DNA from: Hyperoodon ampullatus
Taxonomy: Eukaryota; Chordata; Mammalia; Artiodactyla; Ziphiidae
Direction: 5' to 3'
Assembly: GCA_949752795.1 (NCBI GenBank)
Contig: OX457061.1
Location: 46,098,338 to 46,162,337, forward strand
Length of the DNA: 64,000 nt
Part shown: positions 53,871-64,000 of the stretch, in pieces
Layout of the letters: each line of letters begins with the position of its first letter
Position numbering within the stretch: the stretch's first letter is position 1
Translations under genes and position numbers: made by a program
The notes under the pieces: model-generated
Seen by the model: only the letters and a program-made list of their open reading frames with translations
The model's database searches: none
What the model was told of the DNA's origin: nothing

Positions 53871-55160
53871 CAATAACCCAGGGGAGCTTGTTTGTTACAG
53901 TTCACAAGCCACAGAAATTTAACCTATTTTAAAAGTTCCCTCCCTACTCTCTACCTTGTTAAGAATTAATTATTTCATTCAAGGTGTACATGTAAACAGA
54001 ATGATCAAGATGTAGTTAATCTTATATTTAGTAGACTTTATATATATTGGAGAAGGGAGGAAAAAATATATATATATATATATTTGGCTAAAAGTCGCCA
54101 AAATTATTCTTTAACAAACTGCATGCATGCAGAGTATTATCAAAGCACAAGTACAGCTATAAAAATATACTTTTCTAATTATTCTGATTCCTTTAATGTA
54201 TCAAGAACCATTAAAATATTTGTAACGTGTATTTCAAAATCCTCCACTTTATAAGAAATTCTGCACTTCTGAAATGCGCTTCTAGTCTGCTTTTAAAAGA
54301 TCTAATGTCTTCTGATATTCTAAAAAGTAAGGCTAAAACAAAACTGGGTTTAATTGTTTTGTTTTATTCATTAGATTTTCCAAAATGAGATTAAGCAATC
54401 TTGATCTTCATGGGACTACAGAAGTCAAGGTTGCTGTATCTAGCAGGTTTTGCTAATGCCTCTCATTATCACTGCTCCAAAATTCTTAACCTCTCCTAAA
54501 TGTTTTATAATACTTAAATTATAAGAGGAGCCCTTTACAAAGATCCTAATTTGCTATATTACTATATAACCAAGAACTCAATCTTAATTTTTAGCTAAAT
54601 TGAGGCAACCTGGCAACTATAGAAAAATGTCACTGATGGAAAAACCCAAATAAAATCCAATTTCTTCCAGAAAGGGAAAGCACAACTAGAGGAACTAAGC
54701 AATCCAAATATTGAGCCACTAGTCTTACCACTATGTTCTAGACGAGGGACTGAATCACCTAAGATCTAAGGAAGAAATTCAGGTATCAGTAATTTCTTGA
54801 AACTGCATGGAGAATTAGGGGACACGACTATCGTTCTCAAAGGATGTGACCTCCCTCAAAAGATAACTTATTCTACAATTTACCAATAAAAAAAATAACT
54901 TCAGAAAAAAATGGTTATATAAGAAAAGTGGCAACTCATCAATTCAAAACTCAGTAAGTGCTCTCCCCTTAAAACCCTTTCAATATTAGATTCCTTATAT
55001 CTTAATCTAAATTCTACAGAATTTCCATATCTTCAGTAAGACTTCTCTTTTTTTGTCTAGTAATTTTTCCCTCATTCTTATTTAGAGTAAATGTTGAAAT
55101 ATGATTAACAAAGTCCAAAGAACTCAGAGTAGAAACCCTGAGGACACAGTTACTATACTT
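53871..55160. other. unclassified AT-rich sequence
   Basis: Contains (TA)9 at 54,066-54,083 and the palindromic 'tgcatgcatgca' near 54,120. No repeat family or exon recognised. Confidence 0.45.
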
Positions 55161-55350
55161 TTTTTCTTTTTAAGTTTTATTGAAGTACAGTTGATTCACA
55201 ATGTTGTGTTAATTTCTGCTGTACAGCGAAGGGACTCAGTTATACACATATATATTCTTTTTCATATTCTTTTCCATTATGGTTTATCACAGGATATTGG
55301 CTATAGTTCCCTATGTTATCCAGTAGGACCTTGTTGTTGTGTTTTTTTCT
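55161..55350 (-). mobile_element. artiodactyl-type L1 3' UTR end
   Basis: Plus strand 'ttattgaagtacagttgatt', 'aatttctgctgtacagcgaa' and 'tccattatggtttatcacag'. Ends 'gtaggaccttgttgttgtg'. Sister of 8,892-9,115. Confidence 0.8.
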
Positions 55351-56320
55351 TTTTTTACCTTTAGGGCTGAAGTTTTTCCACAGGGGTTAGCCCTTAATGG
55401 CTTAAATATATTACTCCTATCCCTATTTAGCCAATGGGAGAAACAGCCGTTATGTGACAAGACCAAGATGAGCCTTCTTAAGTAATAAGGGTTTTTTGTT
55501 TGCTTGTTTTAAACCCAACTACCAGAACTCAAATGAGCTTTGCTCCCTTCAGAGCAAACACCTCAAAAGGCTGGCTATACACCCACTCCAACAATGCCAG
55601 ACTGCCACTACTCATAACAATTCAAGACTCCTTTTTTTGAGAACTGCCTTCAGAACCTATTGCACACTTCTTAATGTTCTTATTAGTGGCAAATCTTTAC
55701 TTCTTCAGTGTGGACTTCTTTTTAAAACATCCAAAGGTGATTCAGATTCAACTTGGTAAATGAGGGAGATAATCTGAGTAATAGTATATTTTAGTCAAAA
55801 ATGAAATGTGAACATGAAGTATTAGACTAATTTTACCTGTGCCTCTACCAACAATTTCAAAAGTAAAGTTTCAAATCATATGAAGAATATTCCTTTGAAT
55901 AATGAAACTTTTTTGTTTTGCCTTATATATATCAGGTATGGTTTCAAGTAAACTTAAAAATCTGTTTTCTAAGCTTTAAATCACTGTTTCTATAAAGAAT
56001 TACTACATATCGTCCAAGTTTTTGTGACTTTGCCAATTCTTAATATTACCTTATAAATGGGGCCATGGTTATTTTCAATGACGTAGTAAACGTTCAATGT
56101 TTACAATCTGAATTCCTTTGTATGCCACTAAATGAGCCACATAATCCAAATTATTTCAAGGGATTTATCCCTCAAATTAAGCATCAGCTGCCCATGCAGC
56201 AAATACAGAAAAGCAGATAACTGTGACATTTGAAAATCCAAATACACAACAGATTGAAACTGTGGCAATGATCTTAAGATGCTGTAATAACGTATGAATA
56301 TATGGCTTCCTCTGATGATT
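55351..56320. other. unclassified sequence, possibly conserved or old
   Basis: Open frames of 87 codons (plus, 55,496-55,759) and 68 codons (minus, 56,128-56,334) exist but lack splice support and resemble no family I know. Confidence 0.35.
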
Positions 56321-57170
56321 AAATTTTTTAACATCTTATTTTAGAATATAGATTCACAACATATATTCGCAAAGATAGTAAAGAGAGATCTGTACCTTTC
56401 ACTAAACTTCCCCCAATGGTTGCATCTTACATAATTATAGCTCCATATCGGAACTGGGAATTTGACACTGGTACAATATATGAGTGTAGTTCTGTGTCAT
56501 TTTATGGTCTGTGTAGATCTGTGTAACTACCAACACAATTAAGTTATAGAACTACTCCATCCACAAAGATCTCCCCCATGCTCCTCCTTCATAATCACAT
56601 CCACCTCCTTCCCCCCACCCCAACATCTCTAACCCCCTAGCAACCACTGACTTGTTTTTGTTTATACTTCTGACATTTCAAGAATGTTATATAGGGCTTC
56701 CCTGGTGGTACAGTGGTTGGGAATCTGCCTGCCGGTGCGGAGGACACAGATTCGAGCCCTGGTCCAGGAGGATCCCACATGCCGCGGAGCAACTGAGCCT
56801 GTGCACCACAGCTGCTGAACCTGCGTCCTAGAGCCTACAAGCAACGACTACTGAAGACCGCGTGCCACAACTACTGAAGCCCACGCGCCTGGGGCCCATG
56901 CTCGTCAACGGGAGAGGCCACCGCAATGAGAGGCCCGCGCACCACAGCGAGGAGTAGCCCCTGCTCGCCGCAACTGGAGAAGGCCCGCACACAGTGGCGA
57001 GAACCCAACGCAGCCAAAAATAAATAAATAAAATAAATTTATTAAAAAAGAAAAAAAAAAAAGAATGTTATATAAATGGGACCATACAATATGTAACCTT
57101 TTGAGATTGACTTTTTTCACTCAGTGTAATGCTCATTCAAATTATTACATGTATCAATAGTTCCAAAAAT
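56321..57170 (-). mobile_element. L1M 3' UTR with a SINE inside
   Basis: Plus strand 'ccccctagcaaccactgact', then after the SINE 'gggaccatacaatatgtaac' and 'tttttcactcagtgtaatgc': the reverse complement of an L1M 3' region, as at 46,960-47,060. Confidence 0.75.
56694..57060 (+). mobile_element. CHR-type SINE, L class
   Basis: 'gggcttccctggtggtacag' to 'gaacccaacgcagcc' with AAAT and A-rich tail. Perfect TSD 'aagaatgttatata' at 56,680-56,693 and 57,061-57,074. Body enriched in CpG ('cgcgcctggggcc'). Confidence 0.96.
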
Positions 57171-57207
57171 AAATAAAGATGCTGTCAACAGAGATAAGGA
57201 ATACGAG

Positions 57208-57506
57208 AGCTTCCCTGGTGGTGCAGTGGTTGAGAACCTGCCTGCCAATGCAGGGGACACGGTTTCGAGCCCTGGTCTGGGAAGATCCCACGTGCCACGG
57301 AGCAACTAGGCCCGTGAGCCACAACTACTGAGCCTGCGCATCTGGAGCTTGTGCTCCGCAACAAGAGAGGCCGCGACAGTGAGAGGCCTGTGCACCGCAA
57401 AGAAGAGTGGCCCCTGCTCGCCGCAACTAGAGAAAGCCCTCGCACAGAAACGAAGACCCAACACAGCCTAAATAAATAAATAAATAGCGTTCCCTTTAAA
57501 AAAAAA
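57208..57506 (+). mobile_element. CHR-type SINE, I class
   Basis: I-class middle ('gcgcatctggagcttgtgct') and L-like tail, then 'agcgttcccttt' and a final A-run before the TSD. TSD 'aaggaatacgag' / 'aaggagtaccag' at 57,196-57,207 and 57,507-57,518. Confidence 0.93.
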
Positions 57507-57637
57507 AAGGAGTACCAGTTAACAGACTCAACTGAAAGAACAACAAAGTAAGTTTTAACCTTACACTGCTCAAGTTTCCTATGGTGCTTAAATATACTTG
57601 GAAGAGTATTAAGACACTATCATTTTAAAAGCATAAA

Positions 57638-58192
57638 TGTCCATCGACAGATGAATGGATAAAGATGTGGCACATATATACAATGGAATATTACTCAGCC
57701 ATAAAAAGAAACGAAATTGAGTTATCTGTAGTGAGGTGGATGGACCTAGAATCTGTCATACAGAGTGAAGTTAAGTCAGAAAGAGAAAAACAAATACCGT
57801 ATGCTAACACATATATATGGAATCTAAAAAGAAAAAAAATGGTACTGATGAACCTAGTTGCAGGGCAGGAATAAAGAGGTAGATATAGAGAATGGACTTG
57901 AGGACATGGGGTGGGAGGGCAAAGCTGGGGCAAAGTGAGAGGAGCATCGACATATATATACTACGGAGTGTGAAATAGTTGGCTGGTGGGAAGCAGCAGC
58001 ATAGCACAGGGAGATCGGCTTGGTGCTTTGCAATGACCTAGAGGGGTGGGACAGGGAGGATGGGAGGGAGGCTCAAGAGGGAGGGGATATGGTGACATGT
58101 GTACGCATATGGCTGATTCGCTTTGTTGTGCAACAGGAACTAACATGGTATTGTGAAGCAATTATATACTCCAATAAAGATCTATGGAAAAA
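57638..58192 (+). mobile_element. 5'-truncated recent L1
   Basis: 555 bases: ORF2 C-terminus ('ccatcgacagatgaatggat', 'taaaaagaaacgaaattgag') through the 3' UTR to 'ccaataaagatctatgg' and an A-run. TSD 'aaaagcataaa' at 57,627-57,637 and 58,193-58,203. Same 3' UTR family as 2,959 and 20,636. An Alu-free, cetacean-lineage L1 judging by neighbours. Confidence 0.95.
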
Positions 58193-58203
58193 AAAAGCAT
58201 AAA

Positions 58204-58601
58204 CCAATATTGTATTAAGAAATTTAACTCCCACTATGATCTCCCACCATCACTTCAAAGGTGTTTTATCATCATTTCTAACCCCAAGATTAGTTTTTTT
58301 AGACATATTTCTCAACTCTAGCACCATCCCACTCTCCCTTAAAGTATTGAGAAAGTTGCTATTAAAGGAATCAATTTGCCAATAAAAAAAATCCTTCTGC
58401 AATATGATTTGTTACTCTCTAATCCAAGTAGTCCAAGAACAACAACAAATCCAATTTTTCCAGTGAATTTAACAGTTATAAGCTGAAGTCATAACAATCT
58501 CTCCCCATAATTTGAAGGGACAATTACCTTGTGACCTTTAAACTTATAAAATTTAAAATAAAAATAGTTCCTTTTCAAATGCTCCATAAAGTTCCTTTTC
58601 C
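58204..58601. other. unclassified sequence
   Basis: Nothing recognised. Confidence 0.4.
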
Positions 58602-58722
58602 TTTTTTTTTTTTGGACCGCACTGTGCAGCATATGGAATCTTAGTTACCCGACTAGGGATCGAACCTGTGCCCCCTGCAGTGGAAGCACAGAGTCTTAAC
58701 CACTGGACCGCCAGGGAAGTCT
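58602..58722 (-). mobile_element. CHR-type SINE, S class
   Basis: T12, 'ggaccgcactgtgcagcata', 'gatcgaacctgtgccccctg', ending 'gccagggaagtct'. TSD not identified. Confidence 0.93.
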
Positions 58723-58813
58723 CATTCATAAATTTTATTTTCTTAAAGCTCCCCTTTTATACCTTCAAACAACATCCTGAGAGAGAAAAGATCTCACCAA
58801 GAGAATAACACAG

Positions 58814-59014
58814 GGGCTTCCCTGGTGGCGCAGTGGTTGAGAGTCCGCCTGCCATTGCAGGGGACACGGGTTTGTGCCCCGGTCCAGGAAGATCCCACAT
58901 GCTGCGGAGCGGCTGGGCCCGTAAGCCATGGCCGCTGAGCCTGCGCGTCCGGAGCCTGTGCTCCGCAACGGGAGAGGCCACAACAATGAGAGGCCCGCGT
59001 ACCGCAAAAAAAAA
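58814..59014 (+). mobile_element. CHR-type SINE, Y class
   Basis: Y copy with short A9 tail and B box 'gtttgtgcc'. TSD 'agagaataacacag' / 'agagaacaacacag' at 58,800-58,813 and 59,014-59,027. It inserted at the edge of a MIR. Confidence 0.95.
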
Positions 59015-59024
59015 GAGAACAACA

Positions 59025-59220
59025 CAGGCTTTAGAGTCAAGCAGTCTGGTAGTCCAGCTTGGTATTACAACTTTCTAGCTGAGGACCCCGAGCAAGTTAA
59101 ACAAACTCTATGATTGTTTCCATATATATATAATAGCAGCCACACCTCACAGGAGGATTATATGAGATATTCTATTTAAAGTATGTGGCACACAGTAAGC
59201 ACTCAATAAATGTTAGCTAC
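59025..59220 (+). mobile_element. MIR
   Basis: 'caggctttagagtcaagcag', 'aactttctagctgaggaccc' and 'gcacacagtaagcactcaat' with 'aaatgttagctac' read as a forward MIR with a partly decayed core. Confidence 0.88.
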
Positions 59221-60836
59221 TAATATCTATATTACTGTAATAAGGATAGTAGCGTGTATCTGCAATTAGATACGACCTTCAGAGTTTTAGCATGTTTTAA
59301 GTGCTCATTCTACTTACCTTACCAATAGGTTTACAACAGAAATTTAATTTATTGGGTTGTAACAAAAACATTTTTATATTTGTTATTAAAACAAATCAAG
59401 TAAAGGTGCTTAAAGTGGATATTCATTTTCTATCTTAAATACATATTCCCAAATCTCAATATTCCAATTCTCATATGGAAGAATATTTATGTAAAATCAA
59501 ACCTTGGCAATCCAAACTCAAATTATGTCTTCAATTTAGTATCTATCATCCATTCACTTCAGAATCAATTTGTTTAAAGAAACATAAGCATAAACTCTGA
59601 ATAACAATTTCTCACTGAATAAAGCTGAAATGAATTAATTCTGTGCTGACAAAACACTTTCAAAGAAGCTCAGCTCAGTCTTATTTGGATATCTATGTAG
59701 CTGTACACGAAACAGACCAAAAGAATTTCAGGAACATAAAAGAATTAAAACGTTTAAATATGACCTTTCAGCAAGACGGAGTTCTGTAGTCATAAACCCT
59801 GAATTTGTAACTCTTCCTGTTATTTTCCCATAACTATATTAGCAGAAGTAGGCCAATTTCTTAGGTGATCTCCTTTATTTCACCTGTCTCCAACAGATTC
59901 TTCTGGAACCTTAGACTAGGACCACTAACTTGCAAAGATGGAACAGAACATTTCATCATGACAAACTGTGGTTATGTTGACCAATGCGCTAACTGGCCTT
60001 AAAACTCTGATTTTAATTACCATTACAATTCTGTCAGTAACACCTACACCTCACATTTCTGTATTTCAAAGTCTGCACAAAGATTTTTATGAAGATCATT
60101 CATAAAAGCTCTAAGGTTATCAATGTCCTAATACTTTTCCTTACTGTCTAAAAGGTAGTGACACTTCCTACAGTGCTTCGCCTTTGATGTGTGTTCGGTA
60201 AATATTGTTTACGAACACAAACCTCTGAAAAAGGGGAATCAATAAGCAGCAAAAAGTACTGAGGACACAAATCCTTGGTTCAAAAAGAAATAATCCTGAT
60301 TTTATCAAATTTAAGACACTGATGCTGGCATTTAAAAAGATTTTATTAGAAGATTTCAATGGAAGGGTCTCTTACAACTAGGTCACAAGTGTCAGCTAGC
60401 TGATGGCAATTCTAAGACTTCATGGACTCATTCCAAATTTGAGAAGTGAAACTAGAAAAATATGCATCTTGGAATCAACTTAATACAGTAAAAGCATACT
60501 CTGAAATACTGAGGTGTTATATTTGCCAGAGGTGGGGGCTGGGGATAGGGGACTAAAATTGCATTTAGTGCCCCAAACCATTGGACTTTAACCACGTTTC
60601 CATTTACAATGTTGCTTTAGTTCACCCAGCACTCAAGACAAGTTCAGCTTCCAGAAAAGGTAACAGCTAAAAGCCCTAAGAGGTGTTCTTAAAGCAACTG
60701 AGGAAAAACTTAAAACTAAGAAAATTTTAACGGACTGATTCATCATAAAATTGTTTTCTAAAAAAATAGCAATACTTTTATAATGTCAAAGGTGTTTAAT
60801 TTTGTTTTTAAAGTTGCCAATCCAATCCCTTAAAAC
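59221..60836. other. repeat-poor AT-rich sequence
   Basis: No interspersed repeat recognised. A minus-strand donor-like GTAAGTAG lies at 59,319-59,312 and a plus-strand acceptor-like pyrimidine tract ends in CAG at 59,896, but neither pairs with a convincing exon. Contains the imperfect palindrome at 60,191-60,218. Confidence 0.4.
60191..60218. other. imperfect palindrome with forkhead-like arms
   Basis: GTGTTCGGTAAA (60,191-60,202), loop TATTG, TTTACGAACAC (60,208-60,218). The arms pair except for one unpaired base. They contain GTAAATA and TGTTTAC, the consensus-type binding sequence of forkhead factors. Could be a hairpin, a regulatory site, or chance. Confidence 0.4.
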
Positions 60837-60846
60837 AGGGATTCTT

Positions 60847-60972
60847 TTTTTGTTGTTTTTTAAAAATATTTATTTATTTATTTGGCTGTGTCGGGTCTTA
60901 GTTCCCAGACCCTTGTCCCCTGCACTGGAAGGCGAAGTCTTAACCACCGGACCACCAGGTAAGTCCCCAAAG
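60847..60972 (-). mobile_element. CHR-type SINE, S class, diverged and shortened
   Basis: 'ggctgtgtcgggtcttagtt' then, after loss of about 20 bases, 'ccctgcactggaaggcgaag' and 'accaccaggtaagtcccc'. TSD 'agggattctt' at 60,837-60,846 and 60,973-60,982. Confidence 0.9.
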
Positions 60973-60982
60973 AGGGATTCTT

Positions 60983-63460
60983 AACAGGTTAGTTAACCAT
61001 CTGAAAATGCATACAAACTACTTTCTGTGTCCTCATTGTCTTTCAAAGAAAATTTATCAAGTTCTCAAAAGGATCCCTACACCAAAAAGACTAACAGTTG
61101 CTTAGAAAAACTGTTTAAACTGTATGTTAAGAATTTTAAAGTCATAAAATAGAATGTGCTATATATAATCTGAAGACCACCGCCAGGCACAGAGATTAAG
61201 TTTGGTAGTTCGGTGGGTTTTTTTTTGGGGGGGGGTGGGGGGTGGCATGCAAAGAATACATTCATTTACTCTAGAACAAATGAAAATAATGCATGTCCTT
61301 TATTTTAAAAAACTATTGAAGAGTTTCTTTAATATAAAACAAAGCGGTAAGTCTGATGAAGAAGATCCTATTAAGGAAAACTTTGAGTATATCACAAATA
61401 CTTCCTAAATTTTATTAGTTGGGAGTTATCCAGAAAAGAAACACGCCTATATTTCATTCCCTTACATTACTGAATAAAACCAAAACTACAAAAACTGCAA
61501 TACTTTAAACATTCTGCATCACTTAAACTTTAACGTTACTCATATCATGAAAGAGTCACTCTCACTTTCTGGTATCTAGAATCACTGCTATTGTGCATTT
61601 AGATAAATAATGCAGGAGTTCCAAGGAGGTTCTATACTAAAGCAGCCACACTAAGTTATGATCATTATCAGGACTTACTTGAAAAGACAGTTCTTTTTAA
61701 AGGAACGGAGGTGAACGTGTTAAAAGTCATCACTAACTGCTCACTTGATCGACAAGTTATTCTTCCAGTAACATAATAAAACTCCAACTTGCTCCACATT
61801 AGCAAAATTAAGTTCAGACGTGTTCTGGGTGTTCTAAGTCATCTCCTACTTTATGTGCTATAATGGTTGACACCAGAGGAAAAATTCAAAGCAGCAAAGA
61901 AATTCACTGGGTGAATAATGAGATCAAGAAATTGGACAAAAAGATAGTGAAGCCAGAGAAGAGTTTATAACATGCAGAAAATCAGACACAAGAAAACTAC
62001 CTTTGCCCATGATATATCTAGATTCCCCCCACCCAGCCAAGCTAAGAATCATACAGATTCAAAATATTTAAAAAAGAAAAATAGGATGAAAAAACAAATT
62101 TGTGAAATACAGGTCTCACAAATCTCTACAACAGATGCCAAAGTTAAAACAGACTGGAGCCAACTATTTCATGATGAAAAAGATCAGTTAGAAGCCTATT
62201 AATATGTAAAAGGTAAAGGAGTTACGTTATGAAAAATTTAAAGAATGACTGGCAGCCCACTGCCTTCAGAAAGTATAATGCAAAATAGAGAAGAGTTTAA
62301 CTTGAAAATATTGATAAATTATATTAAATGGTCAAGGACCACCATTTGATAAAGGAGAACAGTAGTACAGAAAGGTCTGTGCCAACTTTTAACTGCAGCT
62401 GTAGTGGAAAACACTAAAAGCCTTGTTTCACAAAAGCAGTGAAATAAAAAACAATGGTTTTAAACTTATCACCAGTGTTAACTGCTCATGACCATAAATT
62501 TGCCTTTTTCCAACGAAGAACTTTGGTATAAAAAGCCAAAGTCCTTTGCCAAAAGCAGAAGAAACAAAACTGACCAAAATGCTTACACAAGACTAAAACA
62601 CTAAACCTGTTTAAGAATTTTCATATATTTTTTTACATGTCACAATTAAAGGTAAAAAAAAGATTAAGATATCTAACACATACAACAAAATTGGAGATCA
62701 AACCATTCTTTTTAAATAAGACTGAAATTAAAAAGCAGTTAGTTTAAATCAGTGTATGCTACAGGGAATCCTCCTTCCAAACTACCTATTCCAAACTGAA
62801 GGGTTCACCACACTCCCTTCCCAATTACTTAAGCAAAAATATTACAATTTTTAACCCATTATTTCCTTCCACGTACAGTTTGTTGTTGTTTTGTTTTTTT
62901 AACAAACTGCATAGGAGTAAGATCATTCTAGCTAGTATCCATTTATCTTGACTACTGATTGTCCCAAACAATGATACTTTTTGGAAATTAAACTTCATTT
63001 CACTAAAGTTAGCCAGTAGATATTGCAAGTATCTGCATCTGAGGAGTACAGCATATGGTGACCACAAAACATGAAGCATACAGTTGGTATACACAATATT
63101 CTAAACACTGAATACATGTTTTGAACTAGGTATTTAGTGACTATCACAGACATGAATATTAAACATTCCCCTATCAATTCCTGACATTTTCTACAAAATA
63201 GACCCAATTTCAAGCCTGAAACTGAGGCTTCTACCTTTAGAGGAGTAGGAACTAAAGTAATTGGGTACTCCTTAAAAATACACGTTAACTACATGACTAA
63301 GATACTCATTTAAAACTTTTGCCAAGATAGCCCCTCCCTTCGAAACAAACCAAGACTGACTCACAGCCCTATTTTACTTAATTTTGGAAACAAAAAATTA
63401 AATTAAATGAATTCCTAAGCACTCTTTTCATCTCTCTGTTCCCCCACCATTTAAAGCATT
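60983..63460. other. repeat-poor sequence
   Basis: 2.5 kb with no SINE or LINE recognised, the second-longest such stretch in the window. G-run at 61,227-61,242. The short frames (e.g. 61,972-62,202) do not resemble proteins I know. Possibly intronic, promoter-flanking or a long UTR. Confidence 0.45.
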
Positions 63461-64000
63461 CGACCTTCAACCTGTGATTTGCCCCTTAAAAAATGGTAAA
63501 ATAAAAACAAAAACAAAAACCCCTCAGTATCTCCAAGTTATCTGTCTTGGAATAAAGAAACTACTGGATTCAGGAATGATAATAACCACTGTTCTAACAT
63601 CCTGGAAAACAACAGAAACAATGTCTATGGTCGTTAAGGAGCGGTCCTACTCTGTGAAACCATCCCACCTCAGACGATACGTTTCATCCGTAAGACCACC
63701 CCCCCATTTGCTAGAGTTAACCATCTGAGCGAAAGGTTTCAATTTTGTGTCCCTAAAGTGGGAAACTCTCTCCCTACATAACATGTCCCGCCCTCTGTGG
63801 ATATTTCTACACGGGAGGCGGGGGGTGAGGGGAGCGGGGGCAGTAAAGTTGGTGGCAGGGTGAGGACAAAGGGCATTTGGAAACACCACTGAAGTAAATA
63901 CAAAACGAGGACAGAAAGGGGGCTAAATTACAGTTCCCTCAAGTGGCTAATGGCAAGAAAACGCAGGCACCCTTGTTTAGCACCCCTAGGGTTCCTATTC
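63461..64000. promoter_or_regulatory. CpG-rising, G-rich edge (possible CpG-island shore)
   Basis: By eye about 13 CpGs in 540 bases, against about 5 in 61,000-61,540. Includes 'gtcccgccctc' and the G-quadruplex motif. No TATA box or start site can be fixed. A promoter just right of the window would explain the base composition and the lack of repeats. Confidence 0.3.
63813..63840 (+). other. G-quadruplex-type motif
   Basis: G-runs of 3, 6, 4 and 5 with loops of 3-4 bases. Meets the canonical G3+N1-7 pattern on the plus strand. Such motifs are enriched near mammalian promoters. Confidence 0.8.

Noticed and set aside
55815..55870. Minus-strand 'TFEIVGRGT' followed by GTAAAA, exon-like
   Set aside because: An in-frame stop lies four codons upstream and no acceptor is placed to exclude it.
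6035..59078. Many 60-130-codon open frames with recurring peptides such as PLPLRSTGSGRAGSAAMAHG or AGDTGSCPGPGGSHMP
   Set aside because: They are translations of the CHR-type SINE on either strand. The same peptide recurs wherever a Y or L copy lies, each time with different neighbours.
59897..60002. Possible terminal exon after a good pyrimidine tract and CAG (34 codons to a stop)
   Set aside because: Chance of such a short open stretch is high, no upstream exon is visible and the peptide resembles nothing known to me.
291..60972. tRNA genes, because SINE heads contain A- and B-box-like sequence
   Set aside because: None folds as a complete cloverleaf. All are followed by SINE bodies and A-rich tails.
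1..64000. Ruminant origin
   Set aside because: No BovB, Bov-A or Bov-tA-plus-BovA composite was noticed, and the abundant Y SINE class is unlike ruminant SINEs.

Overview
This is repeat-saturated mammalian nuclear DNA, almost certainly from a whale or dolphin. The main evidence is about 57 copies of one tRNA-derived SINE whose head reads GGGCTTCCCTGGTGGCGCAG. This is the cetartiodactyl CHR-type SINE. Many copies belong to the shortened, pure poly(A)-tailed form that I associate with cetaceans. I saw no ruminant BovB or Bov-A elements. No intact protein-coding gene, RNA gene, operon or CRISPR array is visible. The window is best read as intergenic or deep-intronic DNA.

I sorted the SINE copies by eye into four working classes, which are not official names. 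S is short (about 120 bp) with 'ggtccagtggttaag' in the head and 'gcagccaaaa' at the end. L is long (about 290-340 bp) and ends 'gacccaacgcagcc' plus AAATAAAT repeats. I is intermediate (about 290 bp), lacking part of the L middle but keeping the L tail. Y is about 205 bp, ends 'gtaccgc' plus pure poly(A), and has T or an altered base inside the B box. Target-site duplications (TSDs) were read directly where quoted.

Layout. 1-14,730: fragments of several old L1 elements, a MIR, a solo-LTR candidate (about 9,145-9,551) and many SINEs, some nested. 14,731-17,545: AT-rich sequence without recognisable repeats. 17,546-33,350: dense L1/SINE nesting with microsatellites and a six-SINE pile-up at 30,225-31,891. 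33,370-35,800: a decayed autonomous hAT-Charlie DNA transposon with recognisable transposase remains. 36,046-39,373: three cut-and-paste DNA-element fossils (MER2/Tigger2-like, a second Tigger-like, MER5A-like) among ancient L1 3' UTR pieces. 39,382-48,245: L1/HAL1-like sequence, MIR, L2, a MaLR LTR and one long minus-strand L1. 48,246-58,730: more SINEs and L1, plus a recent 5'-truncated L1 at 57,638-58,192. 59,221-64,000: unusually poor in repeats, rising in CpG and G-runs over the last 540 bases, as expected near a promoter to the right of the window.

About 43 SINEs lie on the plus strand and 14 on the minus strand, and most L1 pieces are also plus. Because L1 is depleted in the sense orientation of host introns, this skew together with the CpG-rich right edge would fit a host gene transcribed on the minus strand from beyond position 64,000. 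That is inference only. There is no evident new biological system here. The most informative objects are the nested insertions that give relative ages, the SINEs carrying extra 3' sequence, the hAT transposase fossil, and a small coding-like stretch near 49.8 kb.
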